A stretch of 64,000 bases of DNA from Erpobdella octoculata. Its lineage: Eukaryota; Annelida; Clitellata; Hirudinida; Erpobdellidae. Position 1 is the first letter of the stretch. Each line of letters begins with the position of its first letter. Both the position numbers and the translations under genes were made by a program. Positions 15,660 through 27,700 of this stretch are shown piece after piece. The notes under the pieces are model-generated. The model was not told the DNA's origin. It saw nothing but the letters and a program-made list of their open reading frames with translations, and did no database searches. The DNA is taken from the NCBI GenBank assembly GCA_963978895.1, contig OZ022241.1, positions 12,517,856 through 12,581,855 of the forward strand. The letters are read 5' to 3'.

Positions 15660-15995
15660 ACTACCGAGGGGCGAGTGGGGACGAAGCCCCCTAGAAAGTA
15701 TTTCGCCCCTGGAAATTTTTAAAATATGTGGTTTTTTGAAATTTAAAAACTTGTTAACCGTTACACAAGTTCATAGCTGGATAAGGCAGCGGATTTCGCC
15801 CCACCCTAAAATGTTTTAATACGTACTTTTTTTAACTTTATTAACCTGTTAATTTTTAGCTGGTTAAAACAGCGTATATCGCCCCACCCGCTCTCTGAAA
15901 AATTTTAAGATATGTATTTTTTAAACTTTATAAGCCTGTAAACCGTTATACAGGTACATAGCTGACTAATACAGCGTATTTCGCCTCCTTAAAAA
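15660..15995. repeat. ~90-bp tandem repeat with TTTCGCCCC motif
   Basis: The motif TTTCGCCCC (or a one-base variant) recurs at about 15702, 15793, 15877 and 15975. It is followed each time by a short A/T-rich stretch, then AACTTT, a CCTGTTAA-like block and ATAGCTG. This gives three to four diverged units of 84-98 bp. Confidence 0.75.
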
Positions 15996-16552
15996 TTCTA
16001 AGATTTATAATTTTTATATGCTTTTATTAACTTTCACTTGTCTGGATGCCCATGGGATATCCACGGACGTTTTGAAGCTCGGTAGATCATTATAAAATTC
16101 ACATACTTCAAAAAAACTTATAGTTTAGTTTAAAAAAATAAATTAAAAAAACAGATATGCCCCAGCCTTGGCCAAATTGGGCAAATTTTCAGCAAATGCT
16201 TAGTATTTTTTTAAATTGTTTCTAAAAATGACGTATAATCACCCCCTCCCCTGGTCATACCAATTTTTTATTTTTATAAATATGTAGCCTAGCAGTAAAG
16301 GGCCTCATTAATGTTTTCGAGTGGGGCTGATTATATCATAGCCCTGGCACTGATACATACACGTCATCGTAATACAGTTTACCACACCAGCTTGCAAAAA
16401 TTTACAACAACGTTAATGTATTTTTTTGTTTTATGTCAATTCAATAATTTCATTTTTTATTTATTTTTGCTTTTGAAAAGACAAAGACGAATATTTTTTA
16501 CCAATGTTTTTTAATTTAATCTTAAATAGTTTTTATTTCAAATTTAATATTT
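15996..16552. other. No gene seen
   Basis: AT-rich. A 67-codon frame at 16311-16514 is unsupported. Confidence 0.4.
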
Positions 16553-17460
16553 AGCTATCCTTATCCATTCATATCTATCCATATTCACCCATATCCACCC
16601 ATATCCACCCATATCCATCCATATCCACCCATACCCATCCATATCCATCCATATCCAACCATATCCATCCATATCCATCCATATCCATCCATATCCATCC
16701 ATATCCATCCATATCCATCCATATCCATCCATATCCATCCATATCCATCCATATCCATCCATATCCATCCATACCCATCCATATCCATCCATATCCATCC
16801 ATATCCATCCATACCCATCCATATCCATCCATATTCATCCATATCCATCCATATCCATCCATACCCATCCATATCCATCCATATCCATCCATACCCATCC
16901 ATATCCATCCATATCCATCCATATCCATCCATATCTATCCATACCCATCCATATCCATCCATATCCATCCATACCCATCCATATCCATCCATATCCATCC
17001 ATATCCATCCATATCCATCCATATCCATCCATATCCATCCATATCCATCCATACCCATCCATACCCATCCATATCCATCCATATCCATCTATATCCATCC
17101 ATATCCATCCATATCCATCCATATCCATCCATACCCATCCATACCCATCCATATCCATCCATACCCATCCATACCCATCCATACCCATCCATATCCATCC
17201 ATATCCATCCATATCCATCCATACCCATCCATATCCATCCATATTCATCCATATCCATCCATATCCATCCATACCCATCCATATCCATCCATATCCATCC
17301 ATATCCATCCATATCCATCCATATCCATCCATACCCATCCATACCCATCCATATCCATCCATATTCATCCATATCCATCCATATCCACCCATATCCACCC
17401 ATATCCACCAATATCCATCCATATCCATCATCTACCCACATCCATCCATATTCATCCATA
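16553..17460. repeat. 10-bp satellite (ATATCCATCC)n, ~90 units
   Basis: About 900 bp of a 10-bp unit, with recurring variants ATACCCATCC, ATATTCATCC and ATATCCACCC. All three minus-strand frames are open and read MDMDGYGWIW-type repeats because the unit carries no stop in that strand. I see no start, splice site or flanking coding sequence, so I treat it as a satellite. Confidence 0.97.
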
Positions 17461-18246
17461 TTTATAAAACGCTAAGGTAGTGCCTTCTTGATAACCAACA
17501 TAAAATACACAACATTTCTTTTCAAATTTTAATTTGTTTATTGGGCATAACAATGTTTTACAATTAAACCAGTAAAAATTGAAATAAATGCAAACAACAA
17601 CATAGAAAAACCTTAGTGCCCAAAGGGAGCATCCGAAGAGATGAATTTCGTGTATGTATATATACGTAGTCAAAATAAAAAAAATAAAAACGAGACAAAA
17701 GAGAGAGCGAAACAAAAAAACTGGAAGAAAAAAATGAAAATGACAGACTTACAGAAAAAAGACAGTATTATAGGAAGAAAGAAAAAGGAGAGAGACAAAG
17801 GTAGAGATAGTCAAAAAAAGTAAGAAATAAAAAAATCAAAAACAAAAGATCAAAAACAAAAAGAAAAAAATGAAAAAGATAGAAAGAAAGAGAAAAAGAG
17901 AGAGTGAGAAAGTAAGAGAGAAAGAGAAAGAATTGCACTAAAGAACGTCGTATGTTTCACTAAAGCCATGGTACGTAGTGCGTTTCAGATATGATGGAGC
18001 TATAATATTCATGCTAGCCATGCCAGTTTTCTGGACTACATTTGGTTTAATCTGACTTTGAATAACACTATAGTATTTGTTAATTTCAATATAAATCAAA
18101 ATTAAAGTTTACTAAAAAATTATCTTCAAGTTCAACATATTTTATTCAGTATTAGACTCGCTGATAACATATAATAATATTTTACCGCAAACTTTTATAC
18201 ACAAAAATGCAGTGTGGTTAAATTTTTAAAATTTCCTCGCATCCAG
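17461..18246. other. No gene; purine-rich tract 17660-17945
   Basis: About 285 bp on the + strand is almost all A and G (GAAAGA, GAGAGA, AAAAA blocks). The rest is AT-rich intron-like sequence leading to the acceptor at 18246. Confidence 0.5.
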
Positions 18247-18483
18247 CATTGGAAGTTCAAGTCCAGATGATGTTGAAATATCGAAAACAGTTGAAATGCA
18301 CAACGGAGCAGTTGAGATGAGTTTTAATGAAGAAATGTGCAGCTCATGCGCCGGTGACGGTTTTTTCTTTCCTTATGACGAATACTTCTGTCCGTATCAC
18401 GTGACATCTTCCAATTCACTTTTTGTCGAGAACACGAGCTCTATTGTGGCGAACGAAGCATCTGTTGAATGGAGCAACCATTT
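18247..18483 (+). CDS. Cys-loop ligand-gated channel, exon with the Cys-loop
   Basis: The exon follows an acceptor (tttcctcgcatccag). It encodes the outer half of the extracellular domain: a PDDVEI segment, HNGAVEMSF, then the disulfide loop CAGDGFFFPYDEYFC, which has exactly 13 residues between the cysteines and the FPYD hallmark of nicotinic-type Cys-loop receptors. Ending the exon at the GT of 18484 (phase 2) joins it in frame to 19939 and gives VEWSNHL-SDRVGWNNGTRQ, the expected W-to-M1 spacing if loop C is short. The donor GTGCCT is weak, and the open frame itself continues to 18523. Role: part of a pentameric membrane ion channel. The ligand is unknown. Confidence 0.8.
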
Positions 18484-19250
18484 GTGCCTCAGTACATCAG
18501 GCATCGAGTTTGTTCATTTTTAATATATTTTATTTACTTATTAACTTATTTATTCATTTATTCATTAATTTATTATTTCATTAATGTATTTATTCATTTG
18601 TTTGGTCTCATAAACTGCTTGTTGCGATATGTTTCTAATTTTAGCGAAGCAAAAGCATAGAACAGAAACTATCCTGTAGGTGTAATTGGATGCATTATTA
18701 TATGAACGGGATTCTCCTTATCTCTCACATGCACGCAATTGGCTAGCTGACAATTGATCATATCATTTCTCCCTATTTCGACATTTCTTCAATAAATCAT
18801 TCGATAATTCCGGCAAAAATGTTTTTAATTTCGTGCAAAAAGACAAATTATAATTCTGCTTATATCGTGCCGATGAGACTTTCCGGCACTAATTTGTTAC
18901 TCGTTAGAAATTGTCGTCGTTGAAAGGAAAAACGCCGAAAGGAAACAGAGAAGAAATAAGAATAATAATTTATAATTGAGAAATTGTTTGCCTGAAGATG
19001 TGTCGATGGGGTTGGAATGTGCTAAATGAAGTTTTATCGCCTGCTCGGATCGATGCCGAACAGTGGATTCTTCCCGTTAGGCGGCGGTGCTTGATGGAAA
19101 TCATTAGAACAGTAGCATGTTTACCTTGTTAATCATTGCCCCACAAGTGATGCATGGCTCGTATTTAATTCAAATCGAACAAAACCATAAAGAGTGCTTT
19201 TCCAGTTTCCTCTTCTCTAATTTTTTCTACCCTTCCTTTATTATCGTTTT

Positions 19251-19675
19251 CACTCACTCACTCACTCACTCACTCACTCACTCACTCACTCACTCACTCA
19301 CTCACTCACTCACTCACTCACTCACTCACTCACTCACTCACTCACTCACTCACTCACTCACTCACTCACTCACTCACTCACTCACTCACTCACTCACTCA
19401 CTCACTCACTCACTCACTCACTCACTCACTCACTCACTCACTCACTCACTCACTCACTCACTCACTCACTCACTCACTCACTCACTCACTCACTCACTCA
19501 CTCACTCACTCACTCACTCACTCACTCACTCACTCACTCACTCACTCACTCACTCACTCACTCACTCACTCACTCACTCACTCACTCACTCACTCACTCA
19601 CTCACTCACTCACTCACTCCGACTCACTCACTCACTCACTCACTCACTCACTCACTCCGACTCACTCACTCATTC
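19251..19675. repeat. (CTCA)n microsatellite inside the channel intron
   Basis: More than 100 CTCA units with only two CTCCGACT interruptions near 19619 and 19657. It lies inside the 1455-bp intron (18484-19938) of the Cys-loop channel gene. The 228-codon SLTH frame is an artefact. Confidence 0.98.
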
Positions 19676-19705
19676 ATACTTTCTTTCTCTTTCTTTCTCT
19701 CTCTT

Positions 19706-19758
<53 letters not shown>

Positions 19759-19766
19759 TTCTCCCT
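19676..19766. repeat. (CT)n/(CTTT)n pyrimidine tract
   Basis: About 90 bp of almost pure pyrimidine directly after the (CTCA)n array, in the same intron. Confidence 0.95.
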
Positions 19767-19938
19767 CGTAGAAAAATGCCACCATGAATCTACAATCACG
19801 TGACGTGCAAAAAATTGTTTGTTTTTTTATAATTTTACTTTACAGAGCAGATAGCAGACCTTTTTAAAAAATTCGAATTCAATAAAAATTATTTATTTCT
19901 AATGTTTTGTTCCAAAAAATAACTCCCCATCCTACCAG

Positions 19939-20204
19939 ATCAGATAGAGTTGGCTGGAACAACGGCACAAGACAAACGTTAACATTCAGCGTTCAATTCA
20001 AACGCCACCTGACTTTCTACGCCTTGGTCTTGCTGGGGCCCACTGGGCTGGTCACACTCCCTCTAATGTTTCTCTTAAAATTGCCTGTTGAAAAGTGCAT
20101 TAAAATTCCCTCAATCATCGTCATGGTTGGTGTTTTCACTCTTCAAATTCAATTCATCTGCAGTCTTTCTCCCAAGAGCCAAACTTTTGTGGTTCCTCTA
20201 ATTG
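19939..20204 (+). CDS. Cys-loop ligand-gated channel, exon with M1 and M2
   Basis: The acceptor ccatcctaccag precedes the exon and the donor GTGAGT follows at 20205. The exon reads the end of the ligand-binding domain (TLTFSVQFKRHL), M1 with its central proline (YALVLLGPTGLVTLPLMFL), the short linker PVEKCIK, M2 (SIIVMVGVFTLQIQFICSL), then SPKSQTFVVPLI. The order matches the nicotinic receptor pattern, where M2 is preceded by GEKI and followed by PxTSxxxPLIG. The EK before M2 suggests a cation pore (inference). The vicinal cysteines of an alpha-type loop C are absent, so this is a non-alpha-like or strongly diverged subunit. Confidence 0.88.
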
Positions 20205-20498
20205 GTGAGTTTTATAGAAATATACATTAGAAGACACCAAATGTTTTGTTTTTTAAACTTTTCGTTAAAGTTCATGCCATTGCAAAATGCTAGATTTGAC
20301 TCACAACCTACTACGTAGTGGCTCATGTAATCAAAAATCAACGAGTGAAAACCATTCATCTCTTTGATGCATGACAAGATTAAAGTCACTGGGCTGCGTC
20401 GAAAGTTTTCTATAAATATCCACAGTGTTTTATTGTATTATAATATAAATAACAGAGATTTTCCATAAAAACTCATTTCATCGCAATTTGTTTCCAAG

Positions 20499-21424
20499 TG
20501 TTCTACCCAATATTCATGCTCATCATCTCCGTGGCTTCAATTCCAATCAACATCGCCTTCTATCGTAAGCGCAGCAACTCATCGAACGTCATCTTCGCCT
20601 CCAAGACATGCTCAAATGAGAGGTTTTTGTGTTGCTGCTGCTGGTGTTGTTCGTGTGACAAGAAAACTCTCGCTGCTAAATCTGCTTCTTTATCTAGCAT
20701 TGACAGGGAAAGACGTGATTTCAAGGAATCTCTGGGTGTGATAACTCAGACTTCTTCAACGCCCGATGTTTCCCGACAGTTTGTTCTTGCTAACCAGCCT
20801 CCATTTGAAAGTCATGCCTCAACCATTTCTGATTACAGACCATGCTACAACAGTTATACGATGATGGTACATTCTCACTCGCGTCGACAAGCAGATTGTG
20901 GCGAGAGACAAAATCAAACTCTTCCCTCAAAAAGGCGTGGTCGAATTCATTTGACTGGTCCGACACGTGACTTATCGTCATCACCATCCAGTCTAATAGA
21001 ACGAGGACACGTCAACCACATAGCACTTTCTACTGTAAGATCTCCACTGCAAACAAATTTCGAACTAGATACAAGTCCAGCCTTCACAGTGAAGCTTCAA
21101 CCAGCAAAGACGCTGATACTGAGCAGAAACGTTTACTTGGGAGCTCCTCGCCCAACAAACGACTTTTCGGGAATGAGAGACGAAAAAGAAAGACAGAAAT
21201 GCAACTCTAATTCCAACAACAATATTACTACTACTTCTAACAATAACAACAACAACCATGATTGTTGTAAAACTGAAATCGCTAATTCAGCGAGGCGGGG
21301 CAAGCACAAGAATAATAGAGCCGTGCGGCTGTCAGCGCCTGCATGCGTTGATAACTTTTTAGTCATTGTTGCTCTTTTGTCTTTCGTCTCTTATGTCGTC
21401 CTCATCGTTTTTGCCTCACTTTAA
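20499..21424 (+). CDS. Cys-loop ligand-gated channel, last exon (M3, loop, M4)
   Basis: The acceptor tttccaag precedes the exon (intron 20205-20498, phase 1). The first ~26 residues (FYPIFMLIISVASIPINIAF) are M3. A cytoplasmic loop of about 230 residues follows. It is rich in Ser, Thr and Asn, has an early cysteine cluster (FLCCCCWCCSC, a possible palmitoylation or metal site, inference) and an Asn run (SNSNNNITTTSNNNNNN). M4 is near the C terminus (FLVIVALLSFVSYVVLIVFA), and the stop follows two residues later, as usual for this family. Known family plan: extracellular domain, four membrane helices, pentamer at the cell surface. Full gene length cannot be given because 5' exons are unresolved. 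Confidence 0.88.
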
Positions 21425-21539
21425 ATTACTTTGTTTCAATCCATCATTTTATAAGTTTTTTTTCCTGATTTTTCATTCGTTCATTAATGAGAGTGTTAAT
21501 TCAGTTCATTATTATTTTGTTTTATGTATTGATCATATA

Positions 21540-21743
21540 TTTATTTAAATATTAATTAATTGACTATATAATTATTTATTTATCCATTTACTAATTAATC
21601 AATTTACTAATTAATTAATTTACTAAGTTATTTATTTATTTATTTGTCCGTTCATTCATTCAGTCATTAAATTTTTATTTTATTATTTCATATATTTATT
21701 TATTTATTTATCTATTTATTTATTTATTTATGTATTTATGTAT

Positions 21744-21778
<35 letters not shown>

Positions 21779-22119
21779 TTCATTCATTCATTCATTCATT
21801 CATTCATTCATTCATTCATTCATTCATTCATTCATTCATTCATTCATTCATTCATTCATTCATTCATTCATTCATTCATTCATTCATTCATTCATTCATT
21901 CATTCATTCATTCATTCATTCATTCATTCATTCATTCATTCATTCATTCATTCATTCATTCATTCATTCATTCATTCATTCATTCATTCATTCATTCATT
22001 CATTCATTCATTCATTCATTCATTCATTCATTCATTCATTCATTCATTCATTCATTCATTCATTCATTCATTCATTCATTCATTCATTCATTCATTCATT
22101 CATTCATTCATTCATTCAT

Positions 22120-22202
<83 letters not shown>

Positions 22203-22205
22203 TTT
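21540..22205. repeat. (TTTA)n-(TTCA)n-(TTTA)n compound microsatellite
   Basis: A diverged (TTTA)n edge, then about 85 perfect TTCA units at 21779-22120, then about 20 TTTA units. It begins roughly 120 bp after the channel stop codon, so it may lie in the 3' UTR. The SFIH frames are artefacts. Confidence 0.97.
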
Positions 22206-22825
22206 TTGTTCATTAATTTTATTCATTTATTTACATGAAAGCCTTTTCAATACGTATTTATTTTGTTCAATTTGTTGCTAAGTTTCGTGAAAATATGCAA
22301 ATGAGAAAACGAAAGAACAGCTAGCTATCCATCATGAAGATCGAATAATCATAAATATGTCGTGATGATCTTCATGTTTTCTGTGATATTATGGCATTAT
22401 TAACTAACAAGATGATCATATATTATTGACTCACAAGATGATCACATGTTATTGACTCACAAAACGATCATATTTTCTTGAGACATCAGGCAGTGTTGTA
22501 CTTTCAATCGCCATCGAGACAAATATTGTCTTAATTCGTGTATTGAGTTATAAATGTTGTGTTGTTCACGAAATTTTTGAAAATATATTTGTGGTGTGTT
22601 AAAATGTTTAAACAAAATGTTCTTTTGTTGTGCTAAAAGTATGATTGTTGCAAAATAAAAGTCACAAACCTTTTGCATTAAAAAAAAATTAGAAATTTAA
22701 CTATAAAAAAATGATAAAATCTTTTCTTTGTCTTTTTTGTTTTGTTTTAATAATTTATATTTCTTTACACTCCAGGAGCGAAAATGCGGGATGTAGGAAA
22801 TGATATTCAAAACTAAAAATTGTGG
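22206..22825. other. No gene; ~34-bp repeat at 22405-22480
   Basis: Three diverged copies of a unit around GATGATCATATATTATTGAC and CACAA lie at 22405-22480. The rest is AT-rich without recognisable features. Confidence 0.5.
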
Positions 22826-23212
22826 CATACATACATACATACATACATACATACATACATACATACATACATACATACATACATACATACATACATACAT
22901 ACATACATACATACATACATACATACATACATACATACATACATACATACATACATACATACATACATACATACATACATACATACATACATACATACAT
23001 ACATACATACATACATACATACATACATACATACATACATACATACATACATACATACATACATACATACATACATACATACATACATACATACATACAT
23101 ACATACATACATACATACATACATACATACATACATACATACATACATACATACATACATACATACATACATACATACATACATACATACATACATACAT
23201 ACATACATACAT
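22826..23212. repeat. (CATA)n microsatellite, ~97 units
   Basis: Uninterrupted CATA tetranucleotide. The frames through it on both strands are artefacts. Confidence 0.98.
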
Positions 23213-23213
23213 G

Positions 23214-23372
23214 CATTTGATACTATTGAAGGATGCATCTAATGATATGATACTATTGAAGGATGCATCTAATGATATGATACTATTGAAGGATGCATCT
23301 AATGATATGATACTATTGAAGGATGCATCTAATGATATGATACTATGAAGGATGTGTCTAATGATATGATAC
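23214..23372. repeat. 30-bp tandem repeat, 5 copies
   Basis: Unit TACTATTGAAGGATGCATCT plus AATGATATGA. Four copies are essentially identical and the fifth is diverged. It directly follows the (CATA)n array with no spacer, so it is not a CRISPR. Confidence 0.97.
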
Positions 23373-23806
23373 AAAACGTTCCCCGTAATTTACGGGCCGT
23401 AAAACATTTTTTGTTCACAATGTAACCATAAATAAGATATGGTTACATCATTCAGTAATACAAAATTAAGCGGATTTAAAATTTATGAAACGTCTTATAA
23501 AAGTTATACGAACAAATTGCGACAATTATCTTTCTTATTATTTTTTTCTAAGTGCTATTATAATGTTTCATAAAGTGAAGTATTTCTATTAACAGGTCTA
23601 TAAAAATTGTCAAATAATAATAAAAATTATTTTGATGTTTTTCAAATCTCTTATATTATTAATTTCACCACCGGTCTTGCTTGATTGCTTGCATGGTTGT
23701 TTGAATGTTTGCAAACCTTGAAAGTGAAGTTTAACTAACTTCCCGTTATACAGTTGAACTGAAATTTGTATAGACATGCTCCTTATGATAATGCACTTTA
23801 TTAAGA

Positions 23807-24290
23807 ACTAACCGGGGCACCCGGCGTTGCCCGGGGTTTTTAGAGGTTTTTCTAATGTTTGTCTTTCTCGCTCCCGTTTCCTTCTCCGCTTTCCCGTTCC
23901 CGGTCGCTTTTCCGCTCCCGGTGGCTTTCCCGTTTTCAGTCCTTTTCCAGCTCCCGGTCGCTTTCCCGCTCCCGGTTGCTTTCCCGTTCTCGGTCGCTTT
24001 CCATTTCCCGCTCTATCGTTCGCTCTCAGTTGTCTTCCCGTTCCCGTTTTCGCTCATTTATGTATGTATATGTGTGTGTATATATATATATGTATATAGT
24101 TCCCGCTCACTCACCCGCTCCGCTCCGCTCATTTTGTGACGGATTTCAAATTTTTTTTCTCTATATTTGATTCCCCTTGACTTTCAAGGTTGTGTGAAAA
24201 TTTCATTACCATCGGATGAATGATGTAGAAATGCCTAAAGGACATACATACATATATACAAACATTCATTTTTATATATATATAAATATA
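23807..24290 (-). mobile_element. Non-autonomous Helitron, family B
   Basis: Minus-oriented. The 3' end is at the left: CCCGGGCAACGCCGGG hairpin, 8-nt spacer, then CTAA in place of CTAG, then T. The 5' end is near 24285: TATATATATAAAAATGAATG with the first bases decayed, then the conserved block with ATCCGATGGTAATGAAATTT and TGAAAGTCAAGGGGAATC. The interior holds diverged units of the 18-bp repeat (CGGGAACGGGAAAGCGAC on this strand) and a short (TATG)n-like tract. It is a compact single-arm copy of the family that fills 35.7-37, 54.7-55.8 and 57.5-58.7 kb. Confidence 0.8.
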
Positions 24291-25200
24291 ATTTTTGAAA
24301 AATATATTCTTAAATTAAAAATAATTATTATTTATGTTTCAAAACAGAAACTAACCAAGCACAGTTATATAAGGATGTTTACATAAATAAAATTTTAAAA
24401 AAGTCAATAGATGTGTATCAATAACTATGTACTTCTAAAGCAGAGGCGGCGAAATCTTGTGGGGGCAAAGATTTGTTAAATTCAACCTAGAGAATCTTCA
24501 AACATAAATGACTATGCCAACATACACTAGTATGTTGTATTTTTATGTAAAACATCATAATAATTAAAAAACAGTATATAAAAATATTAACCTTTATTTA
24601 ATATTGAACGCAGACAAAACAATTAAAGGAAAAAACAAGTTTTTGAAAAAAAACTTTGATTTCAAAAATACTCGATTTATAAATACAAAAGATGTTCAAA
24701 TAAAGTTTTTTATATTGATTCATGTATTGTCATCCAATATAAAGCTATGCTGACAGCTTCAGCTTCCTAACTAGTCAAAAAGCTGGTTAAATTTTACTTG
24801 TAAGATTTGCGCACAGAGAAAGCCACACACACATACACATAAACACACACACAGAAAGATTGTAACCTAAAAAAAAGTTTTTAAAAAACGTTTAAATTAT
24901 GAATATAACAAAGGGTATCTAAAAGATTAACAAGTATATGAAAAAACGAGTTTTTCAACAAAAACTTTGATTTCAAATACACTCAAATACGAAAGATGTT
25001 CAAATTAAGTTTTTTTTTTATTGAATCATGTATTGTCATCCAATATAAAGCTATGCTGAAAGTTTCAGCTTCCTAGCTAGTCAATAAGCTGGTTAAATTT
25101 TACTTGCAAGATTTGTGTACAGAGAAAGTCACACAGACACACAAACAGAGATTGTAACCTAAATAAAAGTTTCTTAAAAATAATATTAGCAGAAATATAT
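24291..25200. repeat. ~235-bp direct duplication with ACACAGA tail
   Basis: A unit including TCATGTATTGTCATCCAATA, AAGCTATGCTGA, GCTTCCTA and TTTTACTTG, then a CACA-rich tail, occurs at about 24600-24860 and again at 24920-25160. A third, shorter relative lies at 59265-59340. It is probably a mobile family of unknown class. Confidence 0.7.
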
Positions 25201-25269
25201 GATACTAGCAGTGCCCGTAGCGGCTTCGCTCGCATGAAATTAGAGAGTTTGAACCGTGCATCCATAGTA

Positions 25270-25585
25270 GAGATCAATTTTTTAGGTCTCGGCTCGGCCC
25301 GTCGACAACTTAGCCCAGCCCGTTTTAAAAACCCAAACTCCTGGCCCGGCACAGCCCGTCTGAATTAGGCCCGGCCCATTCTTACAGGCTTAGAAGTTCT
25401 ATATACTTGATGAAAAACTTCGGCCCGTCCCACCTTGACTTCAGGTTTGGCCCGGCCCAACTGAACACCCTAAAATCACTAAAATATCTATATACTTGGT
25501 GAAAAACCTCGGCCCGTTCCACTTTGATTTAAGGTTTGGCCTGGCCCGTGTGAAGACTCTAAAATAACGGCTTGGCCCGACCGGT
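25270..25585. repeat. GGCCCG-rich ~93-bp tandem repeat
   Basis: GC-rich motifs (CGGCCCG, GGCCCGGCCC) alternate with AT-rich spacers that include TCTATATACTTG(A/G)TGAAAA. Two clear units lie at about 25396-25490 and 25491-25580. Compositionally it stands out from the AT-rich surroundings, and it lies inside the family C Helitron. Confidence 0.75.
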
Positions 25586-25619
25586 GATAAACTGAACTTA
25601 GCTACTTTTAACCGGCACA

Positions 25620-26410
25620 AAACTTCAAAATACTAATTTTTACATTTGTAGCACTTACAGTTTTTGAGTAGCAGTTATTTTGAAATCAAATAACCCTTTT
25701 TTCCACCCCACATTTGATGTCCTGGAAACCAAATTTTTAAAAAAATGTTGAAACACTTATATCATAATTTTTTGAGTAAATACTAAATACTAATTTTGAC
25801 ATCTGTAGCATTCACAGTTTTTGAGTAGCAGTTACTTTAAAAACCAAAGAAAACCTTTTTCCACCCCACATTTGAGGTCCTGAAAACCAAAATTTCAAAA
25901 AATGGTGAAACACATATATCCTTATTTTTAGAGTAGAAACTAAATACTAATTTTTACTTTTGTAGCATTAACAGTTTTTGAGTAGAAGCTACTTAAAAAA
26001 CCAAATAACCCAATTTTCCAACCCACATTTGAGGTCCGGGAAACCAAATTTGTAAAAAATGGTGAAACATGTATATCTTTATTTTTAGAAAAGAAACTAA
26101 ATAATAATTTGTACATCTGTGGTATTTACTGTTTTTGAGTAGCAGTTACTATAAAAGACAATTAGCCCTATTTTCCACCCCACATTTGAAGTCCTGGAAA
26201 CCAAATTTTCAAAAAATGCTAAAACACGTATTTCATTATTTTTGGAATAGAAACTAAATACTAATTTTTACTCCTGTAGCATTAACAGTTTTTGAGTAGA
26301 AGCTACTTTAAAAACCAAATAACCCAATTTTCCAACCCACATTTGAGGTCCGGGAAACCGAATTTTCAAAAAATGGTGAAACACGTATCTTTTTATTTTT
26401 CAAAAAGAAT
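25620..26410. repeat. ~160-bp tandem repeat, about 5 copies
   Basis: Each unit has CAGTTTTTGAGTAG, then CCAACCCACATTTGAGGTCC (or CCACCCCACATTTGA), GAAACCAAATTT and TGGTGAAACA. Copies are 80-90% alike by eye. A single related unit lies at 43800-43900, inside the other family C-like Helitron. Confidence 0.85.
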
Positions 26411-26628
26411 CTATATATTAAATTTCAAAAAAAAATTTTAGAAAAAATTTTTAGAAAAAAGTTTGTTTTCCAGTTTTTTCCCCTCAGGAGCAAAATTTTC
26501 AAAAATCCTTTCTTAGCGGATGTTTACGCTATAAAAGTAATATAAGTTCCAAATTTCACGTTCCTAGGATGAGGCGTTTGAGCTCGGCGTTGATTATCAG
26601 TCAGGACATGTTCTTTTATATATATAGA

Positions 26629-27365
26629 TAACTAAACAAAATGTCTGAAAAATACTACGCTGATCAACTAATCTAAATAAATAAGCTAATAAAGATATTT
26701 TTCTATTTGGTGGAAAAAAATCTTTGGGGCGTAAAATCTTTGGGGCGTCGCCCTCCCAGCCTCCTCCTCAAAAAAATATCAATCAATCTTTTGCGGTAGT
26801 GAAAAATAACATAATTTATTTTGCCGAATTTCAGAAACAATTGTTTACTTCAGGCCATTTAGATTTGTGGACGTCGTGAAATATCAAAAGTTTTAACAAG
26901 TTCAACAATTATGCCAAATAGATAATCATCTTTATGAATTGCTTTAGTGATTTCTGCAAAAATAAACATTTGGATTATTTTTAAGTAATTTTAAAATCTA
27001 TTGCACGTAAATGTAAAAAACTAGATTTGAAATGAAATGAAAATAACTTTAGATATTTGTTTAATGTTGAAAGCTGTATTGCTATCTATTTATATAATTT
27101 CTAGCCTCACTCACTCACTGATACGTGGTTTAACAAGATCAACGTTTACTAAGCCCATCCTTATGTAAAAGCCTTTCTTTAAGAAATCCTAAAAAACGGT
27201 ATAACCAGACGTTCACACGCTCATACACATAATTAAACCGGCTATCTTGCAATAATTTTCAACACCTAAAATGTTTTCTTCATAAGACGTCATATTCAAG
27301 AGATAAACATGTCTGTTGAAACCTACTTGTTGGTTATTGTGAAAACAATAGACAAGTTTTTATAA
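26629..27365. other. No gene seen
   Basis: AT-rich. A duplicated AATCTTTGGGGCGT motif lies at 26720-26750. No other feature is seen. Confidence 0.4.

Positions 27366-27700
<335 letters not shown>

Larger units (their letters stand above)
25205..26628 (-). mobile_element. Helitron, family C, with clean ends
   Basis: Minus-oriented. The 5' end is at 26628: TCTATATATATAAAAGAACA followed by TGTCCTGACTGATAATCAAC, preceded by A. The 3' end is at 25205: hairpin AGCG-AAGC-CGCT, a 10-nt spacer, CTAG, then T. TC start, hairpin near the end, CTRR terminus and insertion between A and T are the accepted Helitron marks. There is no coding capacity; the interior is two sets of tandem repeats listed separately. 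Confidence 0.88.

Noticed and set aside
16835..17459. 174-198-codon MDMDGYGW frames
   Set aside because: Product of the 10-bp satellite; equal openness in three frames argues against coding.
19117..19803. 228-codon frame of SLTH repeats
   Set aside because: It is the (CTCA)n microsatellite in the channel intron.
23221..23370. Regular 30-bp repeats resembling a CRISPR array
   Set aside because: Repeats are head-to-tail with no spacers, and the context is a eukaryotic genome.
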